This document shows positions 51,775-64,000 of a stretch of 64,000 nucleotides of DNA, piece after piece. The position numbers and the translations under genes were made by a program. Position 1 is the first letter of the stretch. Each line of letters starts with the position of its first letter. The notes under the pieces are model-generated. The model ran no database searches and was not told the origin of the DNA. It saw nothing but the letters and a program-made list of their open reading frames with translations. This DNA is from Anisakis pegreffii (Eukaryota; Nematoda; Chromadorea; Rhabditida; Anisakidae). The stretch lies in NCBI GenBank assembly GCA_035041965.1, contig JAPYMA010000325.1, positions 62,001 to 126,000 of the forward strand, read 5' to 3'.

Positions 51775-54179
51775 AAACAGCAACTGACATGAGGAAATTC
51801 ATTTGTTATGTCACCTTGGCACATTGCTTGCAAGCAAAGGTGATCGTAGAGCAGATGAATGTGTGTCACACATAAAACTGCTGTTTCTGAGAAAGTATGC
51901 GATTATTTCCTCAGGCTTGCGCTGATCAACACAACTAATTGATGTGTGTTTTGGTGTTGATCAGTGCACTAATTCGGTACTTCATTGATAAGTTTGTCGA
52001 TTGGATGTATCGCTGATTTAGAATATGTGATTATTTTGCACGAATTGACCTTTTTTTTCAATTTCTGATGATGTGTGTTATCAATCATGATATTATTATT
52101 AGTATTATTAAATTTTTGACCATTCGAGATGACTCAAACAAATCGATTAATCCAGTGAAAGCTCGCTTCATTGAACTCAACTTCATGCATCGAAAAAGTT
52201 ACCGATACTGGAATTAACCTCAGCGATAAATGCAATGCTATGAAGACCTCACCTCAAAGAAGGCTGATATTCTACTGAAAGTTTTATACATGAACAATAG
52301 GTCTCTTTGTTGTTTTTTTAAAAGTCAGTCAACGAAGATCAAGATTTGACTATCATTCAGAAGATTTATTTGCGTTGATAAGGTTAATCAGCTGAATAAA
52401 TTGACGATAAACGCTTTTGAAATATTTTGCTGAAATTGCTTCTTTATCTCCGTTCATCTTTCTGCAATGCGGAATTTCAGCGAACTCATTCTATTCCAAA
52501 CTGAATACTAGAGCCTCGAATTGTAGAGAGAAAAACGCACGTGTAAAAGGGTGGAAATATGAAACAATTGATGTGGTTTCAGGTTTCATTTGGTGACTAA
52601 TGGAACTGTAATATACTAGATCACGGCTAAACACATAAATTTTACAAGCTCGCTTCAATCAATCAGCTTTTTCAATCCGATACATTGATAAAAACAAATT
52701 CGATTATTGGTCAAAAGAATCAAAAAGGCACACAAACAACAACTACCTTAACAATCTCACTTCTTGCCGAACAAGCAAGCATTTGCAAAGAGATGAATTT
52801 GCACAGAAGACGACTGACACAGCTCCAATGAACATATAAATGCGCCCCCAATGAGTTTTTTGCGCGTAAGTGAATAAAACAGATGGATGATTTGAAAGAA
52901 GACAAATGGTCTTACCATTAGTTATGACAAGAAAACAGGGACTTGAAACGTCTGGAAGAGTGACAAAAAGCGAAACGTTCGACCACCAAAGGGGAACAAA
53001 CAATTAATGATGATTCAAATGAAGTGATTTAATCGTAAATGAAAAAATGGTTTAAAAAGTGCAGAAATGTTAACTGTAAATGCTTTATGAAAGAAGAGCA
53101 CAGTGAGTAGCAAGAATGCTATTCGCGAGTGCTGTTATTATGTAATATTTATAGGAAAAAATTGACCTATTGGATGTGAAATTGTGATCGGTGAAGAAAA
53201 GCGAAAACTCACATTCACGTGCGATTAATCATATTCAACATCAATGAAACACTTAAGTGCGCGGAATACAATTGCGAATAGAAGAAAAAATAATTAAGTA
53301 GACAAATTCATTTGAAAAAAAATGTATCAATGATGGAGAAGGAAAAACTAATGCTGAGAGTAATTATTATGAACCACAAGGAACAAATGAAACACATCTT
53401 ATTCAGTGACAACATGGCAATACTGATACCCTGATAATATGAAACAATTCGAAATTCAAATCTCAACATCAGTGTTCAATGAAAGAAATAGAGAAAAATT
53501 TAAAAATCACAATAATAATAAAAATAATAACAGAAACAACAATAAAAATAAATAGTAATCACAATAAGAAGAACAACGATATCAAATGATCACAATAACA
53601 GAAAAACAATTTTAACCACTTTTCACAACAAATTCATTACCACTCACACACACAACATCCTAACTGAACATGAACAAGTCCTCTTCTTGAATGAGTCAAT
53701 GCTTTCGCGCAGGGATTAAATCAGGAGCGATTTCAACCTCTGTCCCCTGATTAATTTCCGCCGATCGTAGTGGGTACGGTCGAAGCCGCCCAGACCGCAT
53801 AAATGCTCGAGGTTCCCCAAGATTTAGATCCCCGAAAATAGGAGGTAGAGTCAGAAGCCTCCGGAACCTCGAAAGCCCTCAAATCCTATCCTACTGCCGC
53901 AGATTGTGCAAGTTAAGGTTGAAAAAAGTGCATTCGTTCCCCCAACCTCCAGTTTCACTTCAATCAATACGCAATTGATATTTTCATGGAAGTGAATCAG
54001 CACTATATGGGTTATCTTTCAAGATGTTTTTTTAAAACAGAGTAATTGTAAAACAAATTCTCTTCACCGTAAAAGAAATCGCATGAATCGATACGAAGCG
54101 TACATTTTTTAATTGAACTTTTCCAACATAAGGCAATAACTGGACAATCACAGCATCAGGACAAGAAAGAAAAAACAAT
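51775..54179. other. Convergent intergenic region between receptor and RUFY gene
   Basis: The 3' ends of the receptor (plus) and RUFY gene (minus) face each other. The stretch 53500-53650 is an A-rich low-complexity tract (AATAATAATAAAAAT-like). A distinct GC-rich block lies at about 53690-53930. Otherwise AT-rich and without a supported gene. Confidence 0.5.
53690..53930. other. GC-rich structured island of unknown kind
   Basis: Sharply richer in G and C than its surroundings. It contains two inverted repeats: GATTAAATCAGG / CCTGATTAATTTC at its left end and CGAGGTTCC (about 53811) / GGAACCTCG (about 53870). The minus strand is open for about 65 codons across it (about 53688-53884), encoding GRLRPYPLRSAEINQGTE among other residues, without a start codon or splice partner. 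It could be a structured noncoding RNA, a fragment of a mobile element or an orphan exon. Confidence 0.4.
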
Positions 54180-57100
54180 TCAAATGGAGCTGAGTGATGA
54201 TGTTTCTCCAAGAGTTGAACTCTGTCGTGCGCGTAATAAATTATAGCACGTCAAACATACTCGAACTGGTTTAGGATTTGATGGCAGTTTCACTCTCCCA
54301 TCACTGCAGACATTGCAGAATATTGAACCACAATTCCTAGAAATTGTCCGTCATTCATTATTATTCTTATATTTTTCTGCACCAAATGTATTTATGTGAA
54401 CAATTATGAAGTGACGTCTAGTAAAAGCTACAACCATAAAAGAAATAGCAAAATTAAAACTTCAAAAATGTGACGTTGAAAATTGCTAGCGATGAACTCC
54501 TGCATAGTGACAGCAAAATAAATATACGATCATGAGTTCAGAAACTATGACAACTCAACGATCCACCCGCAAATATTCGTTTCCTTCACCGGAGTTTAAT
54601 CTATTACATTCCTAAATGCGCGACTAAAATGATAACAAATGCCTCCAAGATGTTCAGAGCTTACCAAAAGGCACTTCAACCAACTAAAGACAAGAAACGA
54701 CCGACCTGCAATGGTGTTTCCGGCGACTGACCGTAAACTGTAACTGACATCCTTTACAGCTGTCCACATCCGCATCCTTCTCCCACTGCGCATCCGATAG
54801 AGGTAACAATTCTTCTCTCAACTCAACCATTTTCAATTTCGATCTACAATTAACCTTATCATATACTCATCAACGATTTGCACAGTCTACTGGTAACATA
54901 ACGCAGTTATAACAATAAAACCGCATCTTATAGCCGTATCAGACAAACTAATTTCACTTCAAACAGTTTGAAGAATGTCGAGTATCATTCTTGAAAGAAA
55001 TGAATGCATACTGAACAACAGAAGCTTAAACACTTCAAAAGGTTAATGGATCTTCATAAAAAGGCAAAAAATTTACAATTCTCTGATTTATAAGCTTTCG
55101 AAACCAATAGCATGCACCACCAGAGCGATATTCATATGAAAGGATAGCATTCATGTTTCCCATAAATGTTCACCGCTGTTCATTTAATCACACAAAAAGA
55201 AGAACATCAGATGAACCACGAGGGGTGCATATTTCTAATCAGTTATAAACATTACTAAACAAATTCAGTATGGATTTAAAACACAAATCTAAAAAGAAAC
55301 AAAAATGAGCATACTCCGAAAGATGACCACCGAGCTCTTCAAGTGCTTTCTCGTAATCTTCCAACTTCTGAGAAACAAACGCATAATTGCTCTTCAGCTC
55401 CTCGAGTTCCTGCACAAATGAAAAAATCCTTACACAATAAGACCATAAAAGACACAATATCCATTTCCGAACAAAAATTATCTTTACATGAGGAAATTTA
55501 CAAATTTCATCTGCTAATGACAAAGAATTTAACGAATGTAACGAATTGATGTCTACGTCAAAGATGACAATAACACTGATAATATTATCAACAAAAAAAC
55601 CTGCTCCATCACTGGCATCCTCTTCAATTTTTCACTTAACTCCGAATTCGTTCGATTCAATTTTTGCAAATCTTCGTTTGCGGCACTTAACTCCTCCTGA
55701 AAACAAATAAAAATACTCACTGCGATGTAACGATCAATAAAGTCGATTACTGCATTAAACAGAAAGGGAAACATCGTAAGCCACGCTTTCAATCAATGAT
55801 AAAATTTTGCTAAAACTTAAGAAGTAACCTTTTAAGGTAACGAAAAGAGATTTAAATGAACGTCAAACATAACTGATTCAATCAAATGAATGAATTAAAC
55901 GAATGCCAAACATTGTCGATATCAGATGGTAACATTAACATCAGTTGAGATGAAAAATTACGGAGAAAAAACGTTCACGGGCGAACATTCGAAACGAGAG
56001 AAGTATTGCATCAACACCCTTGTTTAATATGGAATCGATTCGAACGTCAAACGAATGAAACGAATGCACGCACCTGTTTTTGGCTGAGTATGCTCAGAGT
56101 TTGCATATACGCTTCGGTTTTATTGGCCAGTTCATTCTTCAGCATTTCGGATGCATCCGTTGTGCGCTCTATTTCCGAGTCACGCGCCGAATTGTGCGAT
56201 TTGAGTGCTTCGATTGTTCGACGCATCTGCTCCTTCTCCTGCAGTACAGCAATCCGCAATCAATTCCGAGATTCCGTTCATAAATTATTCTCAATAACAA
56301 ATGTGCTGAGAAAGGGATATTAACAAATACGCGATATCCCAGGATATAATCACTAAAATTGACCATTTACCCTCTGCATGCAAACGACTTTTCAGCAATC
56401 ATTATTCGCGGACAACATGCAATCACATACGGAGTTTTTGGTATATGGCGTTGATCAGGACAGTCATTAAAGACAGTCATAAATGTCTAGTTGCCCGAAA
56501 GACCATCGACGTTTCGGCGCTTAATGTCACCAATATAAATATCAGTCACGTCGTACGAATGAATTTATTGATGCCATATGCATTCCTTGTTGATTCTTTT
56601 ATTTTACAGTCTAGCACAATATTTTTGTTCCAAGAATACCAACATTGAATAAGTCGGAGATGTCGGGATCTAACCTGTGTGTGGTGCTGTTTCGCGGTGA
56701 TCAGATCTCGTTCAAATTTACGACATTTATCTTCGATTAATCGAATTTTCTCGTACAAATCAACGTTTACTTTCTTCGTATCGGCCAATTGCTGTTTCAA
56801 CGTACGGACTGAATCCTCTTTCTCAGATACAACTTGCGCCAGCTGATCCCTTAAATACTCTCGAATAGTATCGTATAAAAATATTGCTTACGACAAAAAT
56901 AATGTTTGAAAACTGCGTTTGAATTTTGCTGAAATCATATCAAATGTAATGAATTAAACTGTCCGCAATTCAAGAATGAAAACAGTCGCCTTATAACCGA
57001 TGCCGAAAAAAATGACACAAATACTGATGAATGCGAAATGCGAGATCACCTTTCTTTTGTGATCGTTTCGAGAGTGATCGTCGTGTCGACAACTTGAGGC

Positions 57101-59653
57101 TCGTTCACTTCACTCATTGAAACCTTTGAAAACAAAAAAGAAGAATATTCAACTTATGAATCGAAAAAGGCAGAAAATTCACATTACTCAAATCGTTCGG
57201 TTTCATCAACCACATTAATCGAGCTCAACAAGAACCACTCAAATATGCTCATAGAAAAATAGGCTCATAGAAATAAACAAATATCACTTCAGCACCGAGG
57301 CAATGATGGTAGTTTTGAAAGAACGATTTTCTGATGAAAATTATCCGTAACGATATGGAGAACACTGATGCAATTCAATGATTACCTTTTGTTCGCTAAC
57401 AGAATCTTTCTTTTGCTCCAATTCATCGAGTTTCTTTTTCATATTCGATGCATTCACCCTTAAAGGATATTCTTTCCTAGAAACATTTTATGAGAAAATA
57501 AAACGGCAAATTTTTTGGTGAGGAAATAATTTGTGTGACAATCTCACTTAAACAATCTTGACTGATGAACAAAATTAGTTGAGAAAAATTCTATGAGTGT
57601 CTCCTAGCGATGACATACGGATTTTTTTGAATGCCATAAAGATGTGCATATCAAGCGTTTTGGTCAATCGAGCAGAGAACAGAACAATTCGTTGAATTCT
57701 ACTTACTCCAAGAAGTGATTCCGTTCCTCCAGAAAACTTTTCTGATCCAGGAGGGTCTTCAATGAATCAGGTGAGGTGCTTTCGTCGCTGCCATTACTCT
57801 TTTCCTCTTCTGACAGCGGTATTGTTGGCAAACGTATGTAGGCAGCTAGATCAATCGAACTGAAACATAAAATCAAAGAAACAAAATCAAAAATTCACTA
57901 TTACCACATTTTACCTTAATGAACTCAATTACGATCCACTAAACAAGAAGACTCGGAATTTGCTATGAACCAAAATACACTCGATTCCCTTTACACAAAT
58001 GCAAAAATTCACATTTTAATGATGAATCATCAATTTGGTGAATGCTTCGGAGAACATTTATGATTTAAAATGACCAATTAAGTTAAGGAAACGAATCTGA
58101 CATACGGCGTTTGCTCTTGTAGATGATCTTGATCGAGTAGCAAATTGCAGTCGAGCACAGATAGTCCGACGAGTGCACCCGATAAGCTCACACATTCTTC
58201 TTGTCGTATCAACGCCCACGGCTCATAATATTCCCTACATAATATCCACATATGTTTATTTGAATTTCATCACATTCAACACATAATGCAATAGATGTTT
58301 ATGCTAATTGCGATTCTCATATTACGAGTGGAGTTTCAGCATACAATTGGAAATGACCATCAAACGCTTCGATATTTTAAGAGAACAAATGTGAGCCAAG
58401 CGCTTTATCAAACATTCATTAAAAAGGATAATATACGTGAGTTTTCATATTTCTGACTCAACTTTAACACTATTATAAAGAAGTTTAAAAAGCGAGAGAA
58501 AACATCGAAAAACAATCACAAAAACGAATTGATGCAAACATACTTTAGATATTTCGACGACTGCATGTGCTGAAAATAATCAGCAAGTTTCTTTTGCATT
58601 ACGCCTAGCCTTAACATTGCACGTATTCGAGCGACTGGAGTACTGAAAACAAAAGAAATCCTTTCCAAAATCTTCAGCTACTAGTTCTCGTAATTCTTCT
58701 GGACGAAATCAACCTCAATCAGAACCAGTGACAATTTCAATCTTTCATGCAGCCGACAGTGCTGAATTCTCTACATTCGGTAGAACGAAATTGCAGTTTA
58801 TCTTTAGTAAGCTGAACAAAACTATGACGACGAGCTTTATTATATCTTTTTTAAATTGTCAAACGTATGAATCCATAACGACAGAACTAGTTGTAATGGA
58901 CAGATGAATGTTAAACCAACGTGATATTCCCGAGCTGTGTTATACACTGATAACACTCGTTCATATCTGCATGCGTACTGGCTATTCGTCCAATGCATGC
59001 CCACAGTTCAGCATCTGGTGATCGTAACGCAATCATTGTCCGATGAGCTGAACATAATTTAGTATTATGACAGCTCTAGAACAGCTACTGAATCTCAAGA
59101 AATTTTATCGGCGATCGCCCTGTGCATGCATGTATTACGGTTCTTATGAGTCATCAGATGCACAATTCATCAAGCACTTTCTTCAATTCATCATATTCCA
59201 TCATCATACTTAAGTTGTCAGTGAACACAATAAATAAGACAGAAAAGTTCGTCAGAAATAATCATAAACTGATCTAATGAAACATTTTTGTCAGAATCGC
59301 ACATTGAAAAAATTCCTCTCAAGAACCAAAGATACCAGGCCCTGTTGAATGAGAATTTAATGGTGGTAAATCAATCAACTGACGAATCGGATGATCTGAT
59401 TGAAGAATTTCTCGAAAAATCATCATAAGGGAATCGTGACACACAAACCTGTACTCTTGAATCCATGCCACAATACCTTTTCAAGCATCATGAACAGATC
59501 GGCAAGTGGCTGTGTGTCGGTTTCGAGCATACGATGGCGCAGTTTCATCGTTTCCTCCAGAAACGCTCTCAACACCAAACGCGTTACGACCAGTAAATTG
59601 GACCTTTCATTTTCTGAAATTCTTTTAGCCATGATAACGATACAAGCGAACAT
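54180..59653 (-). CDS. RUN and FYVE domain (RUFY/Rabip4-like) endosomal protein, 13 exons, 565 aa
   Basis: Adaptor that binds small GTPases through the RUN domain and PI3P on early endosomes through the FYVE zinc finger. Exons on the minus strand: 59653-59455, 59047-58921, 58642-58544, 58234-58106, 57859-57707, 57476-57386, 57123-57050, 56849-56675, 56238-56074, 55696-55601, 55409-55315, 54843-54706, 54336-54180; phases all agree. Residues about 12-190 are the RUN domain ([42 protein letters not shown]). About 215-480 is coiled coil. The C-terminal FYVE finger has WEKD (487-490), RRKHHCR (507-513), all eight zinc cysteines (496, 499, 512, 515, 520, 523, 540, 543) and the RVC motif, so it should bind PI3P. 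The start is uncertain: a second Met lies at 59632, and a TTTCAG just inside could be an acceptor for an earlier exon. Confidence 0.93.
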
Positions 59654-60159
59654 TTTACTGCTGATGTCAAATCATTCAGCTACAAGCCTAATCATGAACT
59701 GGGAGACGAGTGTCATCAAAACTCAATACAAATGTATCGGGAAAACAAATCCACGAAATATTGTCGCAGTGCACTCGGAAGAAATCACATTTTCAAATAA
59801 TGAATAAATCGGTTTGGAGAAGGAAATCACCTCGATGTATTTTTTGAGATCGATTCAATGGAGATGATGTGTCGAAACCGAACAATTCCAACATGTTCAT
59901 CATTCCAGAAACCTCTCAATACTTCTCTCTGACTCTTTCAGTTAACAGTATCAACCAACTGAAACACATTCAAATCATCAGTCGATCTGAAAAAGAACTG
60001 ATAATTTTGCTGAAAGCAAATAAGTGTAATGTATAAAATAGCGTCGCGACTCTAAAAAAGAGCATTTTCTGCAAACCGCAATACTTTAAAGAAAATGACA
60101 CCTTCCACATAATATTTTCCGGTTAGCATTGACATGCATTATGCAGTTGATTTCATGAC
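59654..60159. other. Presumed 5' untranslated region or first intron of the RUFY gene
   Basis: Lies between the first RUFY coding exon and the promoter-like element. No further coding exon was recognised; AT-rich. Confidence 0.4.
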
Positions 60160-60224
60160 GTTGTCCGAAATAGCCAATGGGCGTATACGAAAGCAACACA
60201 AAGACATAGAGAGCAACACGTGTC
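60160..60224 (-). promoter_or_regulatory. Element upstream of RUFY gene shared with the H4 upstream region
   Basis: Read on the minus strand it begins GACACGTGTTGCTCTC and ends TATTTCGGACAAC, and carries ACGCCCATTG in the middle. It matches 26761-26826 over nearly its whole length with a few substitutions and a short gap. It lies about 500-570 bases before the first RUFY coding exon, in sense orientation. Likely promoter sequence used by two housekeeping-type genes. Confidence 0.55.
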
Positions 60225-60404
60225 AAAGGTTTTCTCTTCTCGGTTGCAATGGCGAGAGAGAGGGCATAGATGAACAATTGATGCAATTGAAACGTCGTCA
60301 AAAACTCAAAGTATTTGAGCGCACTGAAGCACAGTTTTAAGCTCTGCACAGTTGGGTAACATCAGGTACTAGTAGGACGGTGATCTGTAGCTGAGTAGCT
60401 GGGA

Positions 60405-60725
60405 GAAAAATTTCCGAAAATTCATTCTTCCATAAAATTCTGAAACTGACCTTCCAAAAAACTTCTTTTAAATTCACAATTCAGATAATCCCGGAACAAT
60501 GTTTCTTTTCAAATATCCAAAAAAAATATACCCAAAAAGATGGAAGACTGAGGAGAAACATATTCAAAAAATCTTTCTTTCGGAACAAAATTCCCGGAAA
60601 CTCTTTCTCGTGTGAACTTCTAAAATTGATTTTCCGAAAACCATTTTTCGCAAAACCCCTGTTTCAGTATCCCCAATAAGGTGTTCCTTTCCGAATTTAC
60701 GGATTCAATATACCCCCAAAAAAAT
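60405..60725. repeat. Two diverged tandem copies of a unit of about 190 bp
   Basis: The stretch beginning near 60407 (TTTCCGAAAATTCATTCTT) and that beginning near 60593 (TTCCCGGAAACTCTTTCTC) run in parallel through CTTCT-AAA, CAGATAATCCC / CAGTATCCCC and TATACCC-AAAAA words. Identity is low and no open frame is kept. Confidence 0.5.
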
Positions 60726-63700
60726 CTTATTTTTGATACTTATGGATGAACTTGTTTGATAAATAAACAAATTTGCTACATGAACTTATTGAGTGAACAT
60801 TATATGATGGTCACACTATCGCAACTGATGCTTTTATGAGGAAGCAGCTGAATGCTAAATGCAAATAAATGTTCAGCTGAAATTTCGAGAAGATGAAAGA
60901 GTGAGATGAAATACGAGAGCAATTATATGGGGTGGATTATGTCGAGAACGAGGTTAATTAGTGTAATATCGAGCTGCGATTGAGCAGCTTCAAAGGGTTC
61001 ACAGCATACGTTTCTGGGAGTGGATATCGTTGCGACCATGGATACGGATCGGATCGTTTGTTGGAGAGTGCTTGATATGTGGTGCATGCATGAATATGGT
61101 CTGTGTGTCTCAGCAAAATAAGAACACTGAACAATGGTTTAAAACACACCCAAATGAACGACTCAGTGAATTTGGGTGTTCAATTGACTGCCTGCCATTT
61201 GTGCACAATAATTGTTTATACACATTAATGTCCATCGTCCACCTGTGCATCCTTTCCAATAATGCATTCGTGTCCCCACTCAAGACGCATTCGGTAATCG
61301 CGAATAATCTTATGAATCTTGAAGTATAACACACGTTTTTTTTGAGTTGGATCCTTTGTGAGCATTCCATTTGTACTTTTTTTTTGTTTGTTCTCCCTTC
61401 GTTCACGAAGACCATCATCAATTTGGAGTATTTTTCTCCTCAATGCAACCTTCCTCACCCATCAAACTATCGCTGTCAATTGCTGGCTGATATGAGCGAT
61501 TCATAGTAATTGTTTCAGTTTTTAATATTTCCTCCAAATGGTATGAATTGCTAGAACAATCAACAACATTGTAATTGTCAAATGTCGCATTGCTTTCACT
61601 TTATTCCATTCTCATCTTTTCTATTGCATTTCCTTGTGATGCGTTCTGGTTGAAGTGTTTACGCAACACCTCTACATTAGCTTATTGCTGTAAGCGTGTT
61701 CAATTGAAGTTTTGAACGGGATAACTGAAGTTGAGTCAATTTCGATGCGATTTATTGTTTGCTATAAGGCTGTCTGCGGAATCCCCCGAATTTTCATTAC
61801 TTAATCCATGTTAAATGTTTGACGACTGTATTGCACCGGTTCGGATGATGACGAGACAAGATCAATGCTTATTGTTAGTAAAACATTTCAGTGATGCACA
61901 ATTGGTTTGTAAGCATGATTATTAAATATTGGCACTATATATTTTGCTGATTTTAAGCGGTCAGATTTTGGTACTTCAAATGCAAAGGACAACTGCACTG
62001 ATTTTGCTGAACGATAGTTTCATTGGTGTGTGCAAGATGAACCCATAATTTATTCTCACAAATTACTTTAAACTTGTCTTCTCAAAACCAAATGATAAAA
62101 AATGCAAAAGCTTGTTTAATATGTTAGAAGTTTATGCATGTTGTTTTGGAGTATAATGGACATTCAAATAGAGACAATATTGATTTGATCCAATTCAGAT
62201 GATTTCCGGTTGTTTTCAATTATATTATGAGATAACTCTTCAAAACCACTCGCTCTCATTGCTGACTTGCAGAAGACTTGCAGCGTTAGAGATTTTTGCC
62301 TTTCCAAAAACTGAGCACTAATTAAGCACGCCATTGATGCCTGATTTCTTCACGAGGAAATTGTTTGTAGCAAAATACACATGTAATATTGTGTTGAATT
62401 CGAAGGATGATCTGTTTTATGCTCATCTTAAACTTTGAGAATTTTCCAATTATCTGACTTATGTAAGCCTTCATGAACATTCACCATTCAAAACAATCTT
62501 GGTCATAAATTTCTTGGTCATAAGTTCAGTTGAAAGCTTTCATTGTTCAGAACTCAGAAGTTGTTTTCACTGAGCATTACCGAGATATTTCATTCAGCAG
62601 CAATCTTTTCATATTGTTCTCTTTTATCAGGACGCAGTGAGTAAATTTCATTAAAATCACAAATCGTTTCTTAGAAAATTTCTAACTTTTTTCGTTAATT
62701 ACAACAGCATAATGAGATAAGAGACGATAGTTTCCATGAATTGGTCAGTGTTTTGCGTTTAGTATTGCGATGATCTACATAGTGAAGACATGCGCTGTCC
62801 CGTCCCGAATGACCTATATTACATCCAATATACACGAATGTATTGTTCCTAATTTATGAACGCTTCATGAAAAAAGCGTCATTGTTTATTTTTTGTCTTC
62901 AAATCAACGAATGCCGTTGTATTGTGTTTTGTGATGTCAGTCCATACTGATAATGTATTGTTAAGCGAAATTTAGGTAACCTTTAGAAAAAAATCTCCGT
63001 AAGACAAATTTCGGACGCGCAGAGTATTGCATAACTTAGGAAATGACCGGATAAAGAAATGTGAATTGCTGAAAAATGTTTGAGGCAGTGTATTGCGATC
63101 ATGCATTTGTTCAGCGCAAGATCAACTCAAGCAATGAAAACAACTGAATATTCCTTCGAAAAATTTGCCCTCTTGCGTTGGCATATGGCTTCTTGACGGC
63201 TAGTTTGAAATGCTATGGCGATTCCAATGTGCAATACCCATTGAGAACTGTTCATAGCAAACACATGATCAATTTGAACAAGGAGTTGTCAATGAATATT
63301 CAACAAATTTGCCCAACTAGAAACTCAATTTCTCATAAATTAACGTAAAAATAAAAGGAGTTGTTTTTTCGGAAATGAAGAATCGTTCAATTCGCAATAA
63401 ACATTATTTTGAAACGTGACTAATCTGTGATGGTCACTACACATATGAACAAAAATTCATTGTTTCATGGTGAAAGTTTCCATGTTATTACCAGTTTTCA
63501 AACAGCCTAACCAATTAAATGACCTGCTGATTAGAAACGTTCGAATGACACTAATTTTTTTTTGTTTTATGGATGTTTTAAACTTATCCAACAAATGACT
63601 AAGCAACTTTGTTGTGCCCAAAGATGTATGTACACTTGATAACCTCGGCATTGACTGCCCTTTCAAAATTCACCCATAAAGATAACATTCAAATATACGT

Positions 63701-64000
63701 CTACCTTCCTCGTAAAGATAATACGTTTATGTTAAAGCTTCCACCATCTTGTCGAGAGGTGCTCATAAATCGTGTTCATTAACTTTTTAATGACATGTTC
63801 TTATTTCGACGTTATTTGTCGAATGTCATCGTTTGTGATTCATTGAACGTGTTCAAGTTGATTGATCGCTGAACATCTTATCCCAACAGATAAATTCTTC
63901 CAAATCCGTTCCTATTACCTATTCATCCAATCGCAAACATACGATTCCGCTATCTATCACTATCCTCGTTTGTTTGAGTTCATGAATGGAAATAACCGTG
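60726..64000. other. No recognised gene at the right end
   Basis: AT-rich sequence on the far side of the RUFY promoter. Open frames at 61030-61329 (plus) and 61110-61421 (minus) overlap on opposite strands and show no family features. Nothing else supported. Confidence 0.45.

Noticed and set aside
52720..53003. Minus-strand cysteine-containing frames downstream of the RUFY gene, considered as a second half of the FYVE finger
   Set aside because: The true second half ([12 protein letters not shown] to stop) was found at 54180-54336, in phase with the first half.

Overview
This is nuclear DNA from an animal, almost certainly a nematode. It is AT-rich, and every recognised gene is split by GT-AG introns of tens of bases to about 2.3 kb. 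The nematode call rests on a cuticle-collagen gene with a furin-like RFKR site and Gly-X-Y blocks separated by cysteine pairs, and on histone H4 with Cys at position 73, as in Caenorhabditis. Species and clade cannot be fixed from sequence alone.

Layout. Left third, all minus strand: PPAT, the first enzyme of purine synthesis (810-4548, 10 exons); an LRAT/HRASLS-type thiol acyltransferase (8517-10275, 5 exons); and INTS11, the RNA endonuclease of Integrator (11338-16062, 12 exons, 591 aa). A repeat-rich spacer follows (16.1-18.6 kb). Next comes an unusual 960-aa cuticle collagen with a very long Ser/Thr-rich tail holding 19 six-residue repeats (18628-23834, minus). Plus-strand features are an intron-containing histone H4 gene (26996-27688), an unrecognised two-exon gene ending in a membrane segment (30505-31128), a hAT-type non-autonomous transposon (31808-33074) and a metabotropic glutamate receptor (39767-51774, 18 exons seen, 5' end not found). 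On the minus strand at the right is a RUFY-type RUN-coiled-coil-FYVE endosomal protein (54180-59653, 13 exons, 565 aa). The final 4.3 kb shows no recognised gene.

All multi-exon models were assembled by reading splice sites and checking phase. PPAT, LRAT, INTS11, collagen, H4 and RUFY each add up to an uninterrupted frame from start to stop. The receptor does too, except for one extra base in its second visible exon.

The genes belong to unrelated pathways, so this is ordinary chromosomal neighbourhood rather than an operon or defence island. The items most worth following are the collagen-mucin fusion, a roughly 65-base element shared by the upstream regions of H4 and RUFY, the H4 variant with G56S and an intron, a perfect 28-bp hairpin in a receptor intron, the one-base frameshift in the receptor, and a GC-rich structured island near 53.8 kb.
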